Part shown: one piece after another, positions 7,814 through 15,652 of the stretch
Layout of the letters: every line of letters starts with the position of its first letter
How positions within the stretch are numbered: the first letter of the stretch is position 1
Source of the DNA: an uncultured Porphyromonadaceae bacterium
GTDB lineage: Bacteria > Bacteroidota > Bacteroidia > Bacteroidales > Muribaculaceae
Assembly (NCBI GenBank): GCA_902495245.1
Contig: CABUWI010000002.1
Location: 248,001 to 312,000 of the forward strand
DNA length: 64,000 bases
Direction of reading: 5' to 3'
The notes under the pieces: generated by a model
Databases searched by the model: none
What the model saw: only the letters and a program-made list of their open reading frames with translations
What the model was told of the DNA's origin: nothing
Made by a program: the position numbers and the translations under genes

Positions 7814-10129
7814 TTACATTACATAGCGGAGGGTCATGCCCAGAGTGCGGCGCGGTCCGCGCTGCACGAAGCTGTTGCCCACCGACTTGAAGTAGAACGT
7901 GCTGTAGCGGGTGTTTAGTATATTCTCTCCCCACAAATCAAGGCTCACCTTCTGCATCTGCAGCCTCACCGAGGCGCCGGCAAGGGCATAGAAATCCTGG
8001 CGGTGAAGATTGGCCTCGTCCCAGTAGATGGGGCCGACGCCGCGGCAGTTGACCTCGAACGAGATTGCGTTGAACCACCACATCGGCAGCGGCTGGCGAT
8101 ATTGCACGGAGCCGAACAGCGTGTGAGCCGGGGCGTAGGGCACGGTCTTGCCGCGATAGTTCTCGGCGCCGTCGCGATAGGTCAGGAAGCGGGCGTTGGT
8201 GTAGCCGTAGCTTGCGCGGGCGTTCCAGCGGTCGGTCGGAGTGGCCGTAACCGCCAGTTCGGCGCCGAACGAGCGCGAGCGGCCGGCGTTGGTCATCATG
8301 CGGCCCGTCGAGTCGCCGTCGGGAAAGACCGTGAGCTGCTGGTTGCGTATGTCAATGTAAAAGACGTCGAGGTCGGTGTGAATGCGGCCTCCCCAGCAGC
8401 TGATGTGGGCGCCCACCTCGTAGTTCCATGAATATTCGGGCTTGTACGAGGCAATCATGTCGACATCGGCCGCCGGAGCGAAGGCGGGAATGGTCGACAA
8501 ATCGACCGTCGGGGGCATGTGCTTCGAAGCCTCGCCGATGAGCGCCGCCATCAGGTCTTGCTGCAGAATGTTAGAGAACATCTGCGTGTTGTAGCCACCG
8601 GCCTTGTAGCCCTTGGCCACCGAGGCATAGACCGTCGAGCGCGACGGCATGGGCAGTTCGTAGCTCACCGTGATGCGCGGCAGCAGCTGCAGAAACGATT
8701 GCTTGAGATGGCCCGACTTGTGCACCTCGGCAGGCAGGTGGACGTTCATCATCGTCATGCCCGTCGACACGTCGCTGTGATAGAACAGGGCCGAGTGCTC
8801 GTAGTCGAGGCGCAGGGCGGCGGCCAGGTTCCAGCGCCCCAGGGTGTAGGCGCTCTCGTGGTAGGCGGCCAGGCCCCACGCCGGCAGCGTGAAGTCGGAG
8901 GCGAGATAGAAGTGCTCGCTGTCCCAGCGCGGCTGCATGTGGGCGGGCATGCGGTCGAGCGGCATGCCGGCTTCGACCAGGCCCGAGCGCACGTTGGCCA
9001 GAATCAGCGACTCGATGCCGTCGCTCTTCATGTTGACGGGGGCGTCCATGCGCGTGTGCTTCACGAAGCCGAACACTCCGCCCAGCCATCTGTAGGCGCC
9101 CTTGGTGCCGCGCGCGATGAAATCCTGTGTCAGCGACGATTCACGCGTCTGCTGGGTGAGGGTGAACATGCTGCGCGGCGTGAAGTCGTTGTCGAGCTGC
9201 AGGTCGTCGCTCATGTAGCGCAGGCCCGTAATCGAGCTGAGCGTAAAGCCGTTGCCGCGCCACTGCACGGTCAGACCCTCGCTCACCGACGTGCGGTTAT
9301 AGTAGCACGTGTCGTTATAGTTGACCTCGCGTGTCGACACCTGCTCGTAGGGATATCCGCCCTGACGGTTATAGGTGAAGGAGACGACATTGTCAACCGA
9401 CACGTCGGCACGCGGCGCCCAAGCCAGCTTCAGCTTGGCGTTATATTGCTCGGCCTGGTCGGCCTTGCGCTTTTGCTGCGGATAGAGGTGCTTGGTGTTC
9501 AGATTGTCATTCTGCCCGCGGGTGTTGTAGGCGTGGAGGTCCACGCCGATGCCGAAGCGCGGGTTGAACTTGTGGTAGATGCCCATGGCGGTGCGCCACG
9601 TGTTGAACGAGCCCCACTCTTCGAGCAGCCTCAGCCCCTGATAGCGCATGGGCGAGAGGGTGTAGACGTTGATTACGCCACCCATGGTGTTGCGCCCGTA
9701 GAGCACGCTCTGCGGGCCGCGCAACACTTCGATGCGCTCGATGTCGAACAGGTCGATGTCATAGTCGTTCTTGTTCAGCACGGGTATGTTGTCGATGTTC
9801 AGGCCCATGGCGGGCTGGTCTATGCGCGCGCCGAGGCCGCGCACATAGATGCTCGAGGTGATGCGCGAGCCGTAAGAGGGCATGTAGAGGTTAGGCACGA
9901 GCTCCGAAATGTCTTGGAACGTCGTTATGTTGAGCCGTTCGATGGTCTGCTCGCCGATGGTGGTGGCGGCAACGGGCTCCGACTCGAGCTGCGGCGCCTG
10001 CTTGATGGCGGTTACCGACACCTCGCGCAGCGGCAGCACTTCGGGCGCCGCGGGTTCGACAGTTTCGGCGGCAGCGGGCACGATTGCGGCCGCTGCCGCC
10101 GCTAATAGGGCAGATATGGTTTTATTCAT
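7814..10129 (-). CDS. TonB-dependent outer membrane receptor
   Basis: A 771-residue protein with a signal peptide (MNKTISALLAAAAAAIVPAAA), a possible TonB box (LREVSVTA near residue 36), a plug domain at about 50-170 (TTIGEQTIERLN, VRGLGARIDQPAMGLNIDNIPV, IERIEVLRGPQSVLYGRNTMGGVINV) and a long beta-barrel. It ends RRTLGMTLRYVM, with a hydrophobic last strand. It lacks the N-terminal carboxypeptidase-regulatory-like domain and the SusD partner of SusC proteins, so it is more like siderophore, cofactor or metal receptors. The substrate cannot be told from sequence. It lies 7 bases downstream of nadE on the same strand, and a lipoprotein follows. Confidence 0.92.
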   Translation of the reverse strand: MNKTISALLAAAAAAIVPAAAETVEPAAPEVLPLREVSVTAIKQAPQLESEPVAATTIGEQTIERLNITTFQDISELVPNLYMPSYGSRITSSIYVRGLGARIDQPAMGLNIDNIPVLNKNDYDIDLFDIERIEVLRGPQSVLYGRNTMGGVINVYTLSPMRYQGLRLLEEWGSFNTWRTAMGIYHKFNPRFGIGVDLHAYNTRGQNDNLNTKHLYPQQKRKADQAEQYNAKLKLAWAPRADVSVDNVVSFTYNRQGGYPYEQVSTREVNYNDTCYYNRTSVSEGLTVQWRGNGFTLSSITGLRYMSDDLQLDNDFTPRSMFTLTQQTRESSLTQDFIARGTKGAYRWLGGVFGFVKHTRMDAPVNMKSDGIESLILANVRSGLVEAGMPLDRMPAHMQPRWDSEHFYLASDFTLPAWGLAAYHESAYTLGRWNLAAALRLDYEHSALFYHSDVSTGMTMMNVHLPAEVHKSGHLKQSFLQLLPRITVSYELPMPSRSTVYASVAKGYKAGGYNTQMFSNILQQDLMAALIGEASKHMPPTVDLSTIPAFAPAADVDMIASYKPEYSWNYEVGAHISCWGGRIHTDLDVFYIDIRNQQLTVFPDGDSTGRMMTNAGRSRSFGAELAVTATPTDRWNARASYGYTNARFLTYRDGAENYRGKTVPYAPAHTLFGSVQYRQPLPMWWFNAISFEVNCRGVGPIYWDEANLHRQDFYALAGASVRLQMQKVSLDLWGENILNTRYSTFYFKSVGNSFVQRGPRRTLGMTLRYVM

Positions 10130-10136
10130 TTTTCAT

Positions 10137-12029
10137 TCATAAGTGCTTGACCTCGTCGAGCCAGAGCGCGCTGTCGGCGTCGGTGGGCGCGCGCCAGTCG
10201 CCGCGCGGGCTCAGGCTGACGCCAAACACTTTCGGGCCGTCGGGCATGCATGACCGCTTGAACTGCTGCGAGAAGAAACGGCGCATGAAGACGCCGAGCC
10301 AGTGTTTGATGACGTCAGGGTCGAAACGGCCGGCAAAGGCGGTCTTGGCCAGCATGTAAATCACGGCCGGCTTGCGGCGCATGGCCAGCATCTGGTACAG
10401 GAAAAAGTCATGGAGCTCATAGGGGCCCACAAGGTCTTCCGTCTTCTGGGCAATGGTGCCGTCGCCGGCGGCCGGCAGCAGCTCGGGCGAGACGGGCGTG
10501 GCGATGATGTCGGCAAGAATGTCGGCGATTTCAGGCCACCGGCGCCCGTAATAGGCCACCTGGGGGCGTATGGCCGTCTTGGGCACGCCGGCATTGATTC
10601 CGTACATGCTCATTTGGTCGCCGTTGTAGGTGGCCCACCCCAGCGCCAGCTCCGAGAGGTCGCCCGTGCCGAGCACGAGGCCGCCCAGCTCGTTGGCCAG
10701 GTCCATCAGTATCAGCGTGCGCATGCGGGCCTGGGCGTTCTCGTAGGTAACGTCGCGACGCGCCGGGTCGTGGCCGATGTCGGCAAAGTGGCGCGCCACG
10801 CTCTCGCCGATGGCGATTTCGCGCACATCGACGCCCAGGGCCTCCATCAGACGCACGGCGTTGCTCTTGGTGCGGCCCGTGGTGCCGTAGCCGGGCATCG
10901 TCACGGCGTGTATGCCCTTGCGGGGCAGCCCGAGCATGTCGAACGTGTCGCACGCCACCAGCAACGCCAGCGTCGAGTCCAGACCGCCGCTGATGCCGAC
11001 CACCAGCCCCGTTGAGCGGGTAACCTCCAGGCGTTTGGCCAGACCGAGGGCCTGGATATGGGCCGTTTCGACACACTGCGCCTCGAGCGCGGCGGCATCG
11101 GCGGGCACAAAGGGCATCGGGTCGACCGGACGGCGCAGCTCGGTGAGCGACGGCGAGGGCACCGGCGGCGTTACGTCGATATATTTCCACAGTTCGGGGC
11201 CGTCCTCTCTGACGCGGCAGTCGGTAAACGAGCTGTTGACCACACGCTCCGAGCGTATGAGCTGCACGTCGATGTCGGCGCTCTCATAGTAAGGGCCGCG
11301 ACGCCAGCGGGGGCTGTCGGCAATGACCGTTCCGAGCTCGGCGATGATGGCCTTGCCGTCAAACACCAGGTCGGTGGTCGACTCGCCATAGCCCGAAGCG
11401 GCATAGAGATAGGCGCAGCGAAGGGCGCCCGACTGGTGGGTAATCAGCTCGCGCACGGTGCGCCGCTTGCCGACGAGGTCATTGCTGGCCGAGAGGTTCA
11501 CAATGATTTCGGCACCGGCAAGAGCCTGGTGGGTCGACACGGGAATCGGTGCCCACAGGTCTTCGCAGATTTCCACGCCGAAGCGCACGCCGTCAATCAC
11601 ATAGAGGTTATGTTGGGCGCGGGCGTCGTGGCGAAACCAGCGTTTTTCGTAAAACTCGCCGTAGTTGGGCAGGTATTCCTTGCTCTGCACGCCTTTGATT
11701 TCGCCGCCCGAAACGACGGCGCCGCAGTTGCGCAGCGCGCCGTTGATCATCAGCGGCAGCCCGACGACGAGAGCCATAGGCAGCATCGCCGTTTCGCGCG
11801 CAATGCGGTGAAGCTGCTCGAAGGCGGCATCGGTCAGCTCGGGTTGCAGAAAGAGATCACCGCAAGTGTATGCGGTGATGCTCAATTCGGGAAACACGGC
11901 CAGGCGCACGCCGTCAGCGGCCATGGTCCGCGCCAGTTCTATGATGTGGTCGGCATTGGCCGCACAGTTCGCGACCTCAACACGCGGCACGGCGGCGGCC
12001 ACGCGCATGAAACCCGGTTTGTTGTCCAC
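10137..12029 (-). CDS. nadE: Glutamine-dependent NAD+ synthetase
   Basis: A two-domain enzyme of 630 residues. The N-terminal nitrilase-like glutaminase shows the expected triad: Glu48 in FPELSITAY, Lys117 in SKEYLPNYGEFYEKRWF and Cys155 in GVEICEDLW. The C-terminal synthetase shows the ATP-pyrophosphatase loop GISGGLDST at about 345-353 and DLSELALGWATYNGD. It amidates nicotinic acid adenine dinucleotide to NAD+ with ammonia channelled from glutamine, the last step of NAD synthesis. It is 12 bases downstream of a DUF3127 gene and 7 bases upstream of a TonB-dependent receptor, so it sits in a five-gene run. A second Met at residue 8 is an alternative start. Confidence 0.96.
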   Translation of the reverse strand: MDNKPGFMRVAAAVPRVEVANCAANADHIIELARTMAADGVRLAVFPELSITAYTCGDLFLQPELTDAAFEQLHRIARETAMLPMALVVGLPLMINGALRNCGAVVSGGEIKGVQSKEYLPNYGEFYEKRWFRHDARAQHNLYVIDGVRFGVEICEDLWAPIPVSTHQALAGAEIIVNLSASNDLVGKRRTVRELITHQSGALRCAYLYAASGYGESTTDLVFDGKAIIAELGTVIADSPRWRRGPYYESADIDVQLIRSERVVNSSFTDCRVREDGPELWKYIDVTPPVPSPSLTELRRPVDPMPFVPADAAALEAQCVETAHIQALGLAKRLEVTRSTGLVVGISGGLDSTLALLVACDTFDMLGLPRKGIHAVTMPGYGTTGRTKSNAVRLMEALGVDVREIAIGESVARHFADIGHDPARRDVTYENAQARMRTLILMDLANELGGLVLGTGDLSELALGWATYNGDQMSMYGINAGVPKTAIRPQVAYYGRRWPEIADILADIIATPVSPELLPAAGDGTIAQKTEDLVGPYELHDFFLYQMLAMRRKPAVIYMLAKTAFAGRFDPDVIKHWLGVFMRRFFSQQFKRSCMPDGPKVFGVSLSPRGDWRAPTDADSALWLDEVKHL

Positions 12030-12041
12030 AGGCCGCGCCGT

Positions 12042-12428
12042 TTAGAAGGGCAGGTCTTCGTTGGGGCCGGCGGCGGGAAGATCGGCCGGAGCCGGGGGGA
12101 AGTCATTGACGGTCGAAGGAGCGGCCGGAGGGAAGGGAGCGTCGGTGGCGGCGGGAGCCGTACCCTTGTCAACCTTGTAGGCGCGCACGTCGGTATACCA
12201 GCGGCCGTTATACTCGCGGCTCTCGAGGTCGAAGCTCACGGTTACGGTTTCGCCGACGGTCATCGGATACTGGTCGATGCGGTCGCCGAAAAGGTTGAAG
12301 CACACTTTTTTGGGATATGTCTCTTGCGTTTCAAGCACGTATTCGCGCTTGCGCCATTCTTTGCCTGAAGCCTTGGCTACGCCGCCCTGTTCGGGAAGGG
12401 CGGCGATGATTTTGCCTTGAATTTCCAT
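12042..12428 (-). CDS. DUF3127 family protein
   Basis: A 128-residue protein with the conserved core of the Bacteroidetes DUF3127 family: MEIQGKIIAALPEQGG at the start, GKEWRKREYVLET, KVCFNLFGDRIDQ, VGETVTVSFDLESREYNGRWYTDVRAYKV. The pattern of strands suggests an OB-fold, and the family has been suggested to be single-strand nucleic-acid binding; no function is established. The last 35 residues are Pro/Ala-rich and end in an acidic tail (ENEDLPF-like: AGPNEDLPF), which resembles the SSB protein-interaction tip and supports a link to single-stranded DNA. It lies 9 bases after the kinase-like gene and 12 before nadE. Confidence 0.85.
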   Translation of the reverse strand: MEIQGKIIAALPEQGGVAKASGKEWRKREYVLETQETYPKKVCFNLFGDRIDQYPMTVGETVTVSFDLESREYNGRWYTDVRAYKVDKGTAPAATDAPFPPAAPSTVNDFPPAPADLPAAGPNEDLPF

Positions 12429-12437
12429 TTGTCTTTT

Positions 12438-13526
12438 TTACTTGATTGAATCTATGAATGCTTTCATCTCCGGAGTGTGGGCCTCGACGCTCTGCAGCAG
12501 CTTGAACTGCGCCTTCGAGCGCACGAGGTTATGTTCCGGATACTGGATTTTATAATACGTATCGCCGTTGATGTAGTCGGCAAGGAAGCGCACCGTCTGC
12601 ATGTAGGGGAACAGAGCGGCGGCATAGGGCAGATTCTCGATTTCAATGGGCAACAGGAAATCTTTGGCCGTCGAGAGATAGCCCTCGGTGAAAGCCTTGA
12701 AAATATCCATGTCAAACTCTACGTTGTCGAGATTCGGATCATCTTCCAGACCCTTGTTGGCGCCCGTGCGCATGAAGTCGCCGAAGTCGCTGAACACGAA
12801 GCTGGGCATCACCGTGTCGAGGTCGATGACGCAGAGCACTGTCTTGCCGTCTTCGTCAAACATCATGTTGTTCACCTTGGTGTCGCAGTGGCAGATGCGC
12901 TTGGGCAGCTTGCCCTCGCGGCCAAGGCGCTCGGCCTTACACATCTCGTCGGCGCGGCTCTCGAGCTCGTCGAGCAGCCACTGCACCTCCTTGACGCGCC
13001 CCTTGGGATCGGCGGCCACGGCCTCGCGCAGCTGGCGCAGGCGCAGCTCCATGTTGTGGAAGTCGGGAATCGTCTCCACGAGCTTTTCGGGAATGTCGAC
13101 CAGCATGGCCTGGAAGTGGCCGAAGGCGCGGCCGGCGTCGCGGCTGCTCTCGGGCGTTACGGCCTCGAAAGTCTTGGCGCGCGGAATGAACACCATGATG
13201 CGCCAGTAGCTCTCGCCGTCAAAATAATAGGTCTTGTCGCCGTCTTTGACCGGCACGAAGTGAAGCACCTTGCGGTCGAGGTCGGTCTCGCCGGCAGCCT
13301 CCAGCTTGCGGCGGATATGCTCGGTAACGGCCTTGATGTTGCCCTGCAGGCCGTCAACGTCGGTAAAGATATAATGGTTGATGCGCTGCAGCACGTAGTC
13401 GGGAGCGTCGGCTTCTTTGGTGCGCACTACGAATGTGTCGTTAATAAGTCCGTTGCCCAGAGGCTTCACGGTCTCGACAGTGCCGCTGATTGCGAATTTG
13501 TCGATAATCTGTTGCAGGTCTTTCAT
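12438..13526 (-). CDS. APH-family sugar kinase, N-acetylhexosamine 1-kinase-like
   Basis: A 362-residue member of the aminoglycoside/choline phosphotransferase fold. The catalytic loop is HCDTKVNNMMFD at 213-224 and the metal-binding segment VIDLDTVMPSF at about 233-243; the N-terminal lobe has GNGLINDTFVV and YVLQRINHYIF. The layout and the HxDTKxNN...DLDTVMP pattern closely resemble N-acetylhexosamine 1-kinase (NahK/LnpB), which phosphorylates GlcNAc or GalNAc at C1. It is less like true aminoglycoside resistance enzymes. Substrate remains inferred. It is first in a run with DUF3127, nadE, a TonB-dependent receptor and a lipoprotein, and has its own promoter. Confidence 0.72.
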   Translation of the reverse strand: MKDLQQIIDKFAISGTVETVKPLGNGLINDTFVVRTKEADAPDYVLQRINHYIFTDVDGLQGNIKAVTEHIRRKLEAAGETDLDRKVLHFVPVKDGDKTYYFDGESYWRIMVFIPRAKTFEAVTPESSRDAGRAFGHFQAMLVDIPEKLVETIPDFHNMELRLRQLREAVAADPKGRVKEVQWLLDELESRADEMCKAERLGREGKLPKRICHCDTKVNNMMFDEDGKTVLCVIDLDTVMPSFVFSDFGDFMRTGANKGLEDDPNLDNVEFDMDIFKAFTEGYLSTAKDFLLPIEIENLPYAAALFPYMQTVRFLADYINGDTYYKIQYPEHNLVRSKAQFKLLQSVEAHTPEMKAFIDSIK

Positions 13527-13554
13527 GATATCCGGTTTATTGTTTGAATTTATG

Positions 13555-13586
13555 CAAATTTACGGGAAATTTCACAAATTAGCAAA
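13555..13586 (-). promoter_or_regulatory. Promoter of the kinase-DUF3127-nadE run
   Basis: The minus strand has TTTG (13583-13586), a 20-base spacer and TAAATTTG (13555-13562), about 29 bases before the kinase ATG. Both boxes fit the Bacteroidetes consensus. Confidence 0.75.
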
Positions 13587-13593
13587 TCCCAGT

Positions 13594-15648
13594 TTAGCGG
13601 ACGAGGATTTTGCGGCCGTTGACGATGTAGATGCCGGCGCGCGAGGGGGCGGCCACGCGGCGTCCCTGCAGGTCGAAGACGGCTCCGGCGGGGATCTGCG
13701 GCTCTACGGTCTCGATGACGTCGATGGCATCGGTGCCGTCGATGAAGCGATAGGAGCTGACGTTCTTGACGCCGGGCACCAGACAGTAGGTCTCGACGGT
13801 GCCGGTAATCTCCACGCGGCGGCCAAGCGCTTCGGGATTGTCCTTGAGGTTAAGACCTGTGCGGGCATCGCTCCCCTTGGGCAGCTGCACGGGAATGCAC
13901 ACGTCGGGGTCATCGTCGTCGGGGTTGTCGGCAAGCACGATGTTGGAGTTGACGGCTTTCGAGACGTCGCCGAACACCGACTTCGTGAAGCTGCCGCTCG
14001 GAACGTAGCCAACGATGTAGCCCTGGACGGTGCGCGTGTCTTTCGGGCCGTCAAGGTCGTAGCTGAGCACGTCGGCAACCGTCAGGCAGTCGCCGCCGAC
14101 AGGCTCGTCGCCGCCGCCGGACGTATTTTCGGCCGCAGTGAAGCTGACAGTGGAGGCGTCGGCCGCCATGGCGATGTCAGAGAGGGCAAGCTTGACCTTG
14201 CCGTCGGCCCACCAGTTGAGGCTGCACGACGTTACGTTGGCCGAACCGGGGAAGCAGTCGCCGGCGTCGCGCACTTTTTTCGAGCCGATGCGGTCGGCCT
14301 CGATCATGTCGACATACTGATGGCGCGTATTGTTGTTGACGGTGTTGGCGGTCCAGGCGTCATAGTCATAGTCGACGTGCCAGATGACCATGCCCTCGCC
14401 GGGGAGATAGGTGTCCCAGCCCGTCTGGCGGCGGTGCTCGATGAGATAGAACTCTTCGGCCACGGCCGGGTTGGCAATGCACATGGCGGCGTTGGTTTCG
14501 TTGATGGCGCCGAGCGTGTGATTGCCGGCGGTGAGGTCGGTCAGGTCAATCCAGCCGAGGGCGTTGCGCTCGAAAGCGCTATAGGCCGGGGGCGTGCGGC
14601 CTTCGTTGTTGTAGGGGCCGTAGTCGAGCACGCTCCACGTGCCGGGCGTGTAATAGTTGGGCGTGGCGCGGTCAGAGGTGTCATACAGGTCGGGCAGTCC
14701 GAGAATGTGGCTGAACTCGTGGACGAACGTGCCGATGCCGTCGGGGCGTTCGCCGACGATTTCATATTCGTTGCGTTTGTTTACAATGACAATGTCTTCC
14801 CACTCGTTCGAGCAGCCGTAGGTGGCCAGCAGCTTGCCGTCGAATTTCTTTTTGTACTGACTGACGTCCCACGAATGGGGCCACACGGTGTTGGGGTATT
14901 CCTCGAAAATGTCAGATGCCTCGCCGCGGCCGGCGTAAATGACATAGACGTTGTCAATGACGCCGTCGCCGTCGCGGTCATATTGCGAGAAGTCGACCGT
15001 CGGGTCGAGCTGGGCGCAGGCTTCGAGCACCATCTCCCACGGCGCCTTGTCCTGGCCGGAGGCGTCGTTGCCGCCATAGTGGGCCATGTTGTATTTGAGC
15101 GTTACGGGACCGTAGACGTCATACTGGCAGTCAAACGCGCCGTTGCTCGAATCGAGAAAATATTCGTTGACGCAGCCGGTGGCGTTATATTCGCTGAATC
15201 CTTTCTGATTCAGCATGTTGTTGAAATAGTCGTAAGCGTGGTCGCCGAGATGGAATTTCTCGTCCTGATATTCGACAAGAATCACTATGGCTTTCTGCTT
15301 GCCGGTCAGAGGGAACGTGGCGCCGGGAAAGGTGCCGTAGTTGCCGACGGCACGCGAGGCGGCGCGGCGCAGGCCGGCGGCGTTGCGGCTGTCGAAACGC
15401 GCCTTGCGGGCGGCGCGTCGGGCGGCGGCTTCGTCGGCCGACGCATATACCCAGACGCCGTCGCGTTTAATCATCATGCGGCCGTCGGCGTCGGCAAACC
15501 AGTGGCCGAATTCGTCGCCCGTCTTTTGAACCATCACGGTCGTGCCGTCGGCCGCGGGTACGGCCACATAGCCGCGGCGTGCGGGAACGGCCGAGGCGGT
15601 CGCCGCCGTGGCGGCGGCCATAATCAGTGCAATAAGTTGTTTTTTCAT
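13594..15648 (-). CDS. Secreted M6 family zinc metalloprotease with C-terminal sorting tag
   Basis: A 684-residue secreted protein: signal peptide MKKQLIALIMAAATAATASA, then a propeptide-like region. The M6 (immune inhibitor A-like) catalytic domain carries the zinc motif HEFSH at 310-314, followed by ILGLPDLYD. The Met-turn position reads WSVLDYG, with leucine where metzincins usually have methionine. A Glu/Asp-rich calcium-like segment (DRDGDGVIDNVYVIYAG) precedes the motif. Residues of about 520-640 (VADVLSYDL...VQGYIVGYV...CIPVQLPKG...GRRVEITGTV) resemble the OB-like DUF6359 module. The end, FDLQGRRV...AGIYIVNGRK, matches the tag on the C10 protease. It starts 4 bases after the acyl-CoA ligase stop. 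Confidence 0.87.
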   Translation of the reverse strand: MKKQLIALIMAAATAATASAVPARRGYVAVPAADGTTVMVQKTGDEFGHWFADADGRMMIKRDGVWVYASADEAAARRAARKARFDSRNAAGLRRAASRAVGNYGTFPGATFPLTGKQKAIVILVEYQDEKFHLGDHAYDYFNNMLNQKGFSEYNATGCVNEYFLDSSNGAFDCQYDVYGPVTLKYNMAHYGGNDASGQDKAPWEMVLEACAQLDPTVDFSQYDRDGDGVIDNVYVIYAGRGEASDIFEEYPNTVWPHSWDVSQYKKKFDGKLLATYGCSNEWEDIVIVNKRNEYEIVGERPDGIGTFVHEFSHILGLPDLYDTSDRATPNYYTPGTWSVLDYGPYNNEGRTPPAYSAFERNALGWIDLTDLTAGNHTLGAINETNAAMCIANPAVAEEFYLIEHRRQTGWDTYLPGEGMVIWHVDYDYDAWTANTVNNNTRHQYVDMIEADRIGSKKVRDAGDCFPGSANVTSCSLNWWADGKVKLALSDIAMAADASTVSFTAAENTSGGGDEPVGGDCLTVADVLSYDLDGPKDTRTVQGYIVGYVPSGSFTKSVFGDVSKAVNSNIVLADNPDDDDPDVCIPVQLPKGSDARTGLNLKDNPEALGRRVEITGTVETYCLVPGVKNVSSYRFIDGTDAIDVIETVEPQIPAGAVFDLQGRRVAAPSRAGIYIVNGRKILVR

Positions 15649-15652
15649 TGTG

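Noticed and set aside
8519..10105. A 528-residue open frame opposite the TonB-dependent receptor
   Set aside because: Composition is Arg/His/Val-rich antisense sequence with no recognisable domain; the receptor on the other strand is well supported.
12438..13526. Aminoglycoside resistance enzyme
   Set aside because: The HCDTKVNN and DLDTVMP pattern and the length fit N-acetylhexosamine kinases better, and the context is metabolic.
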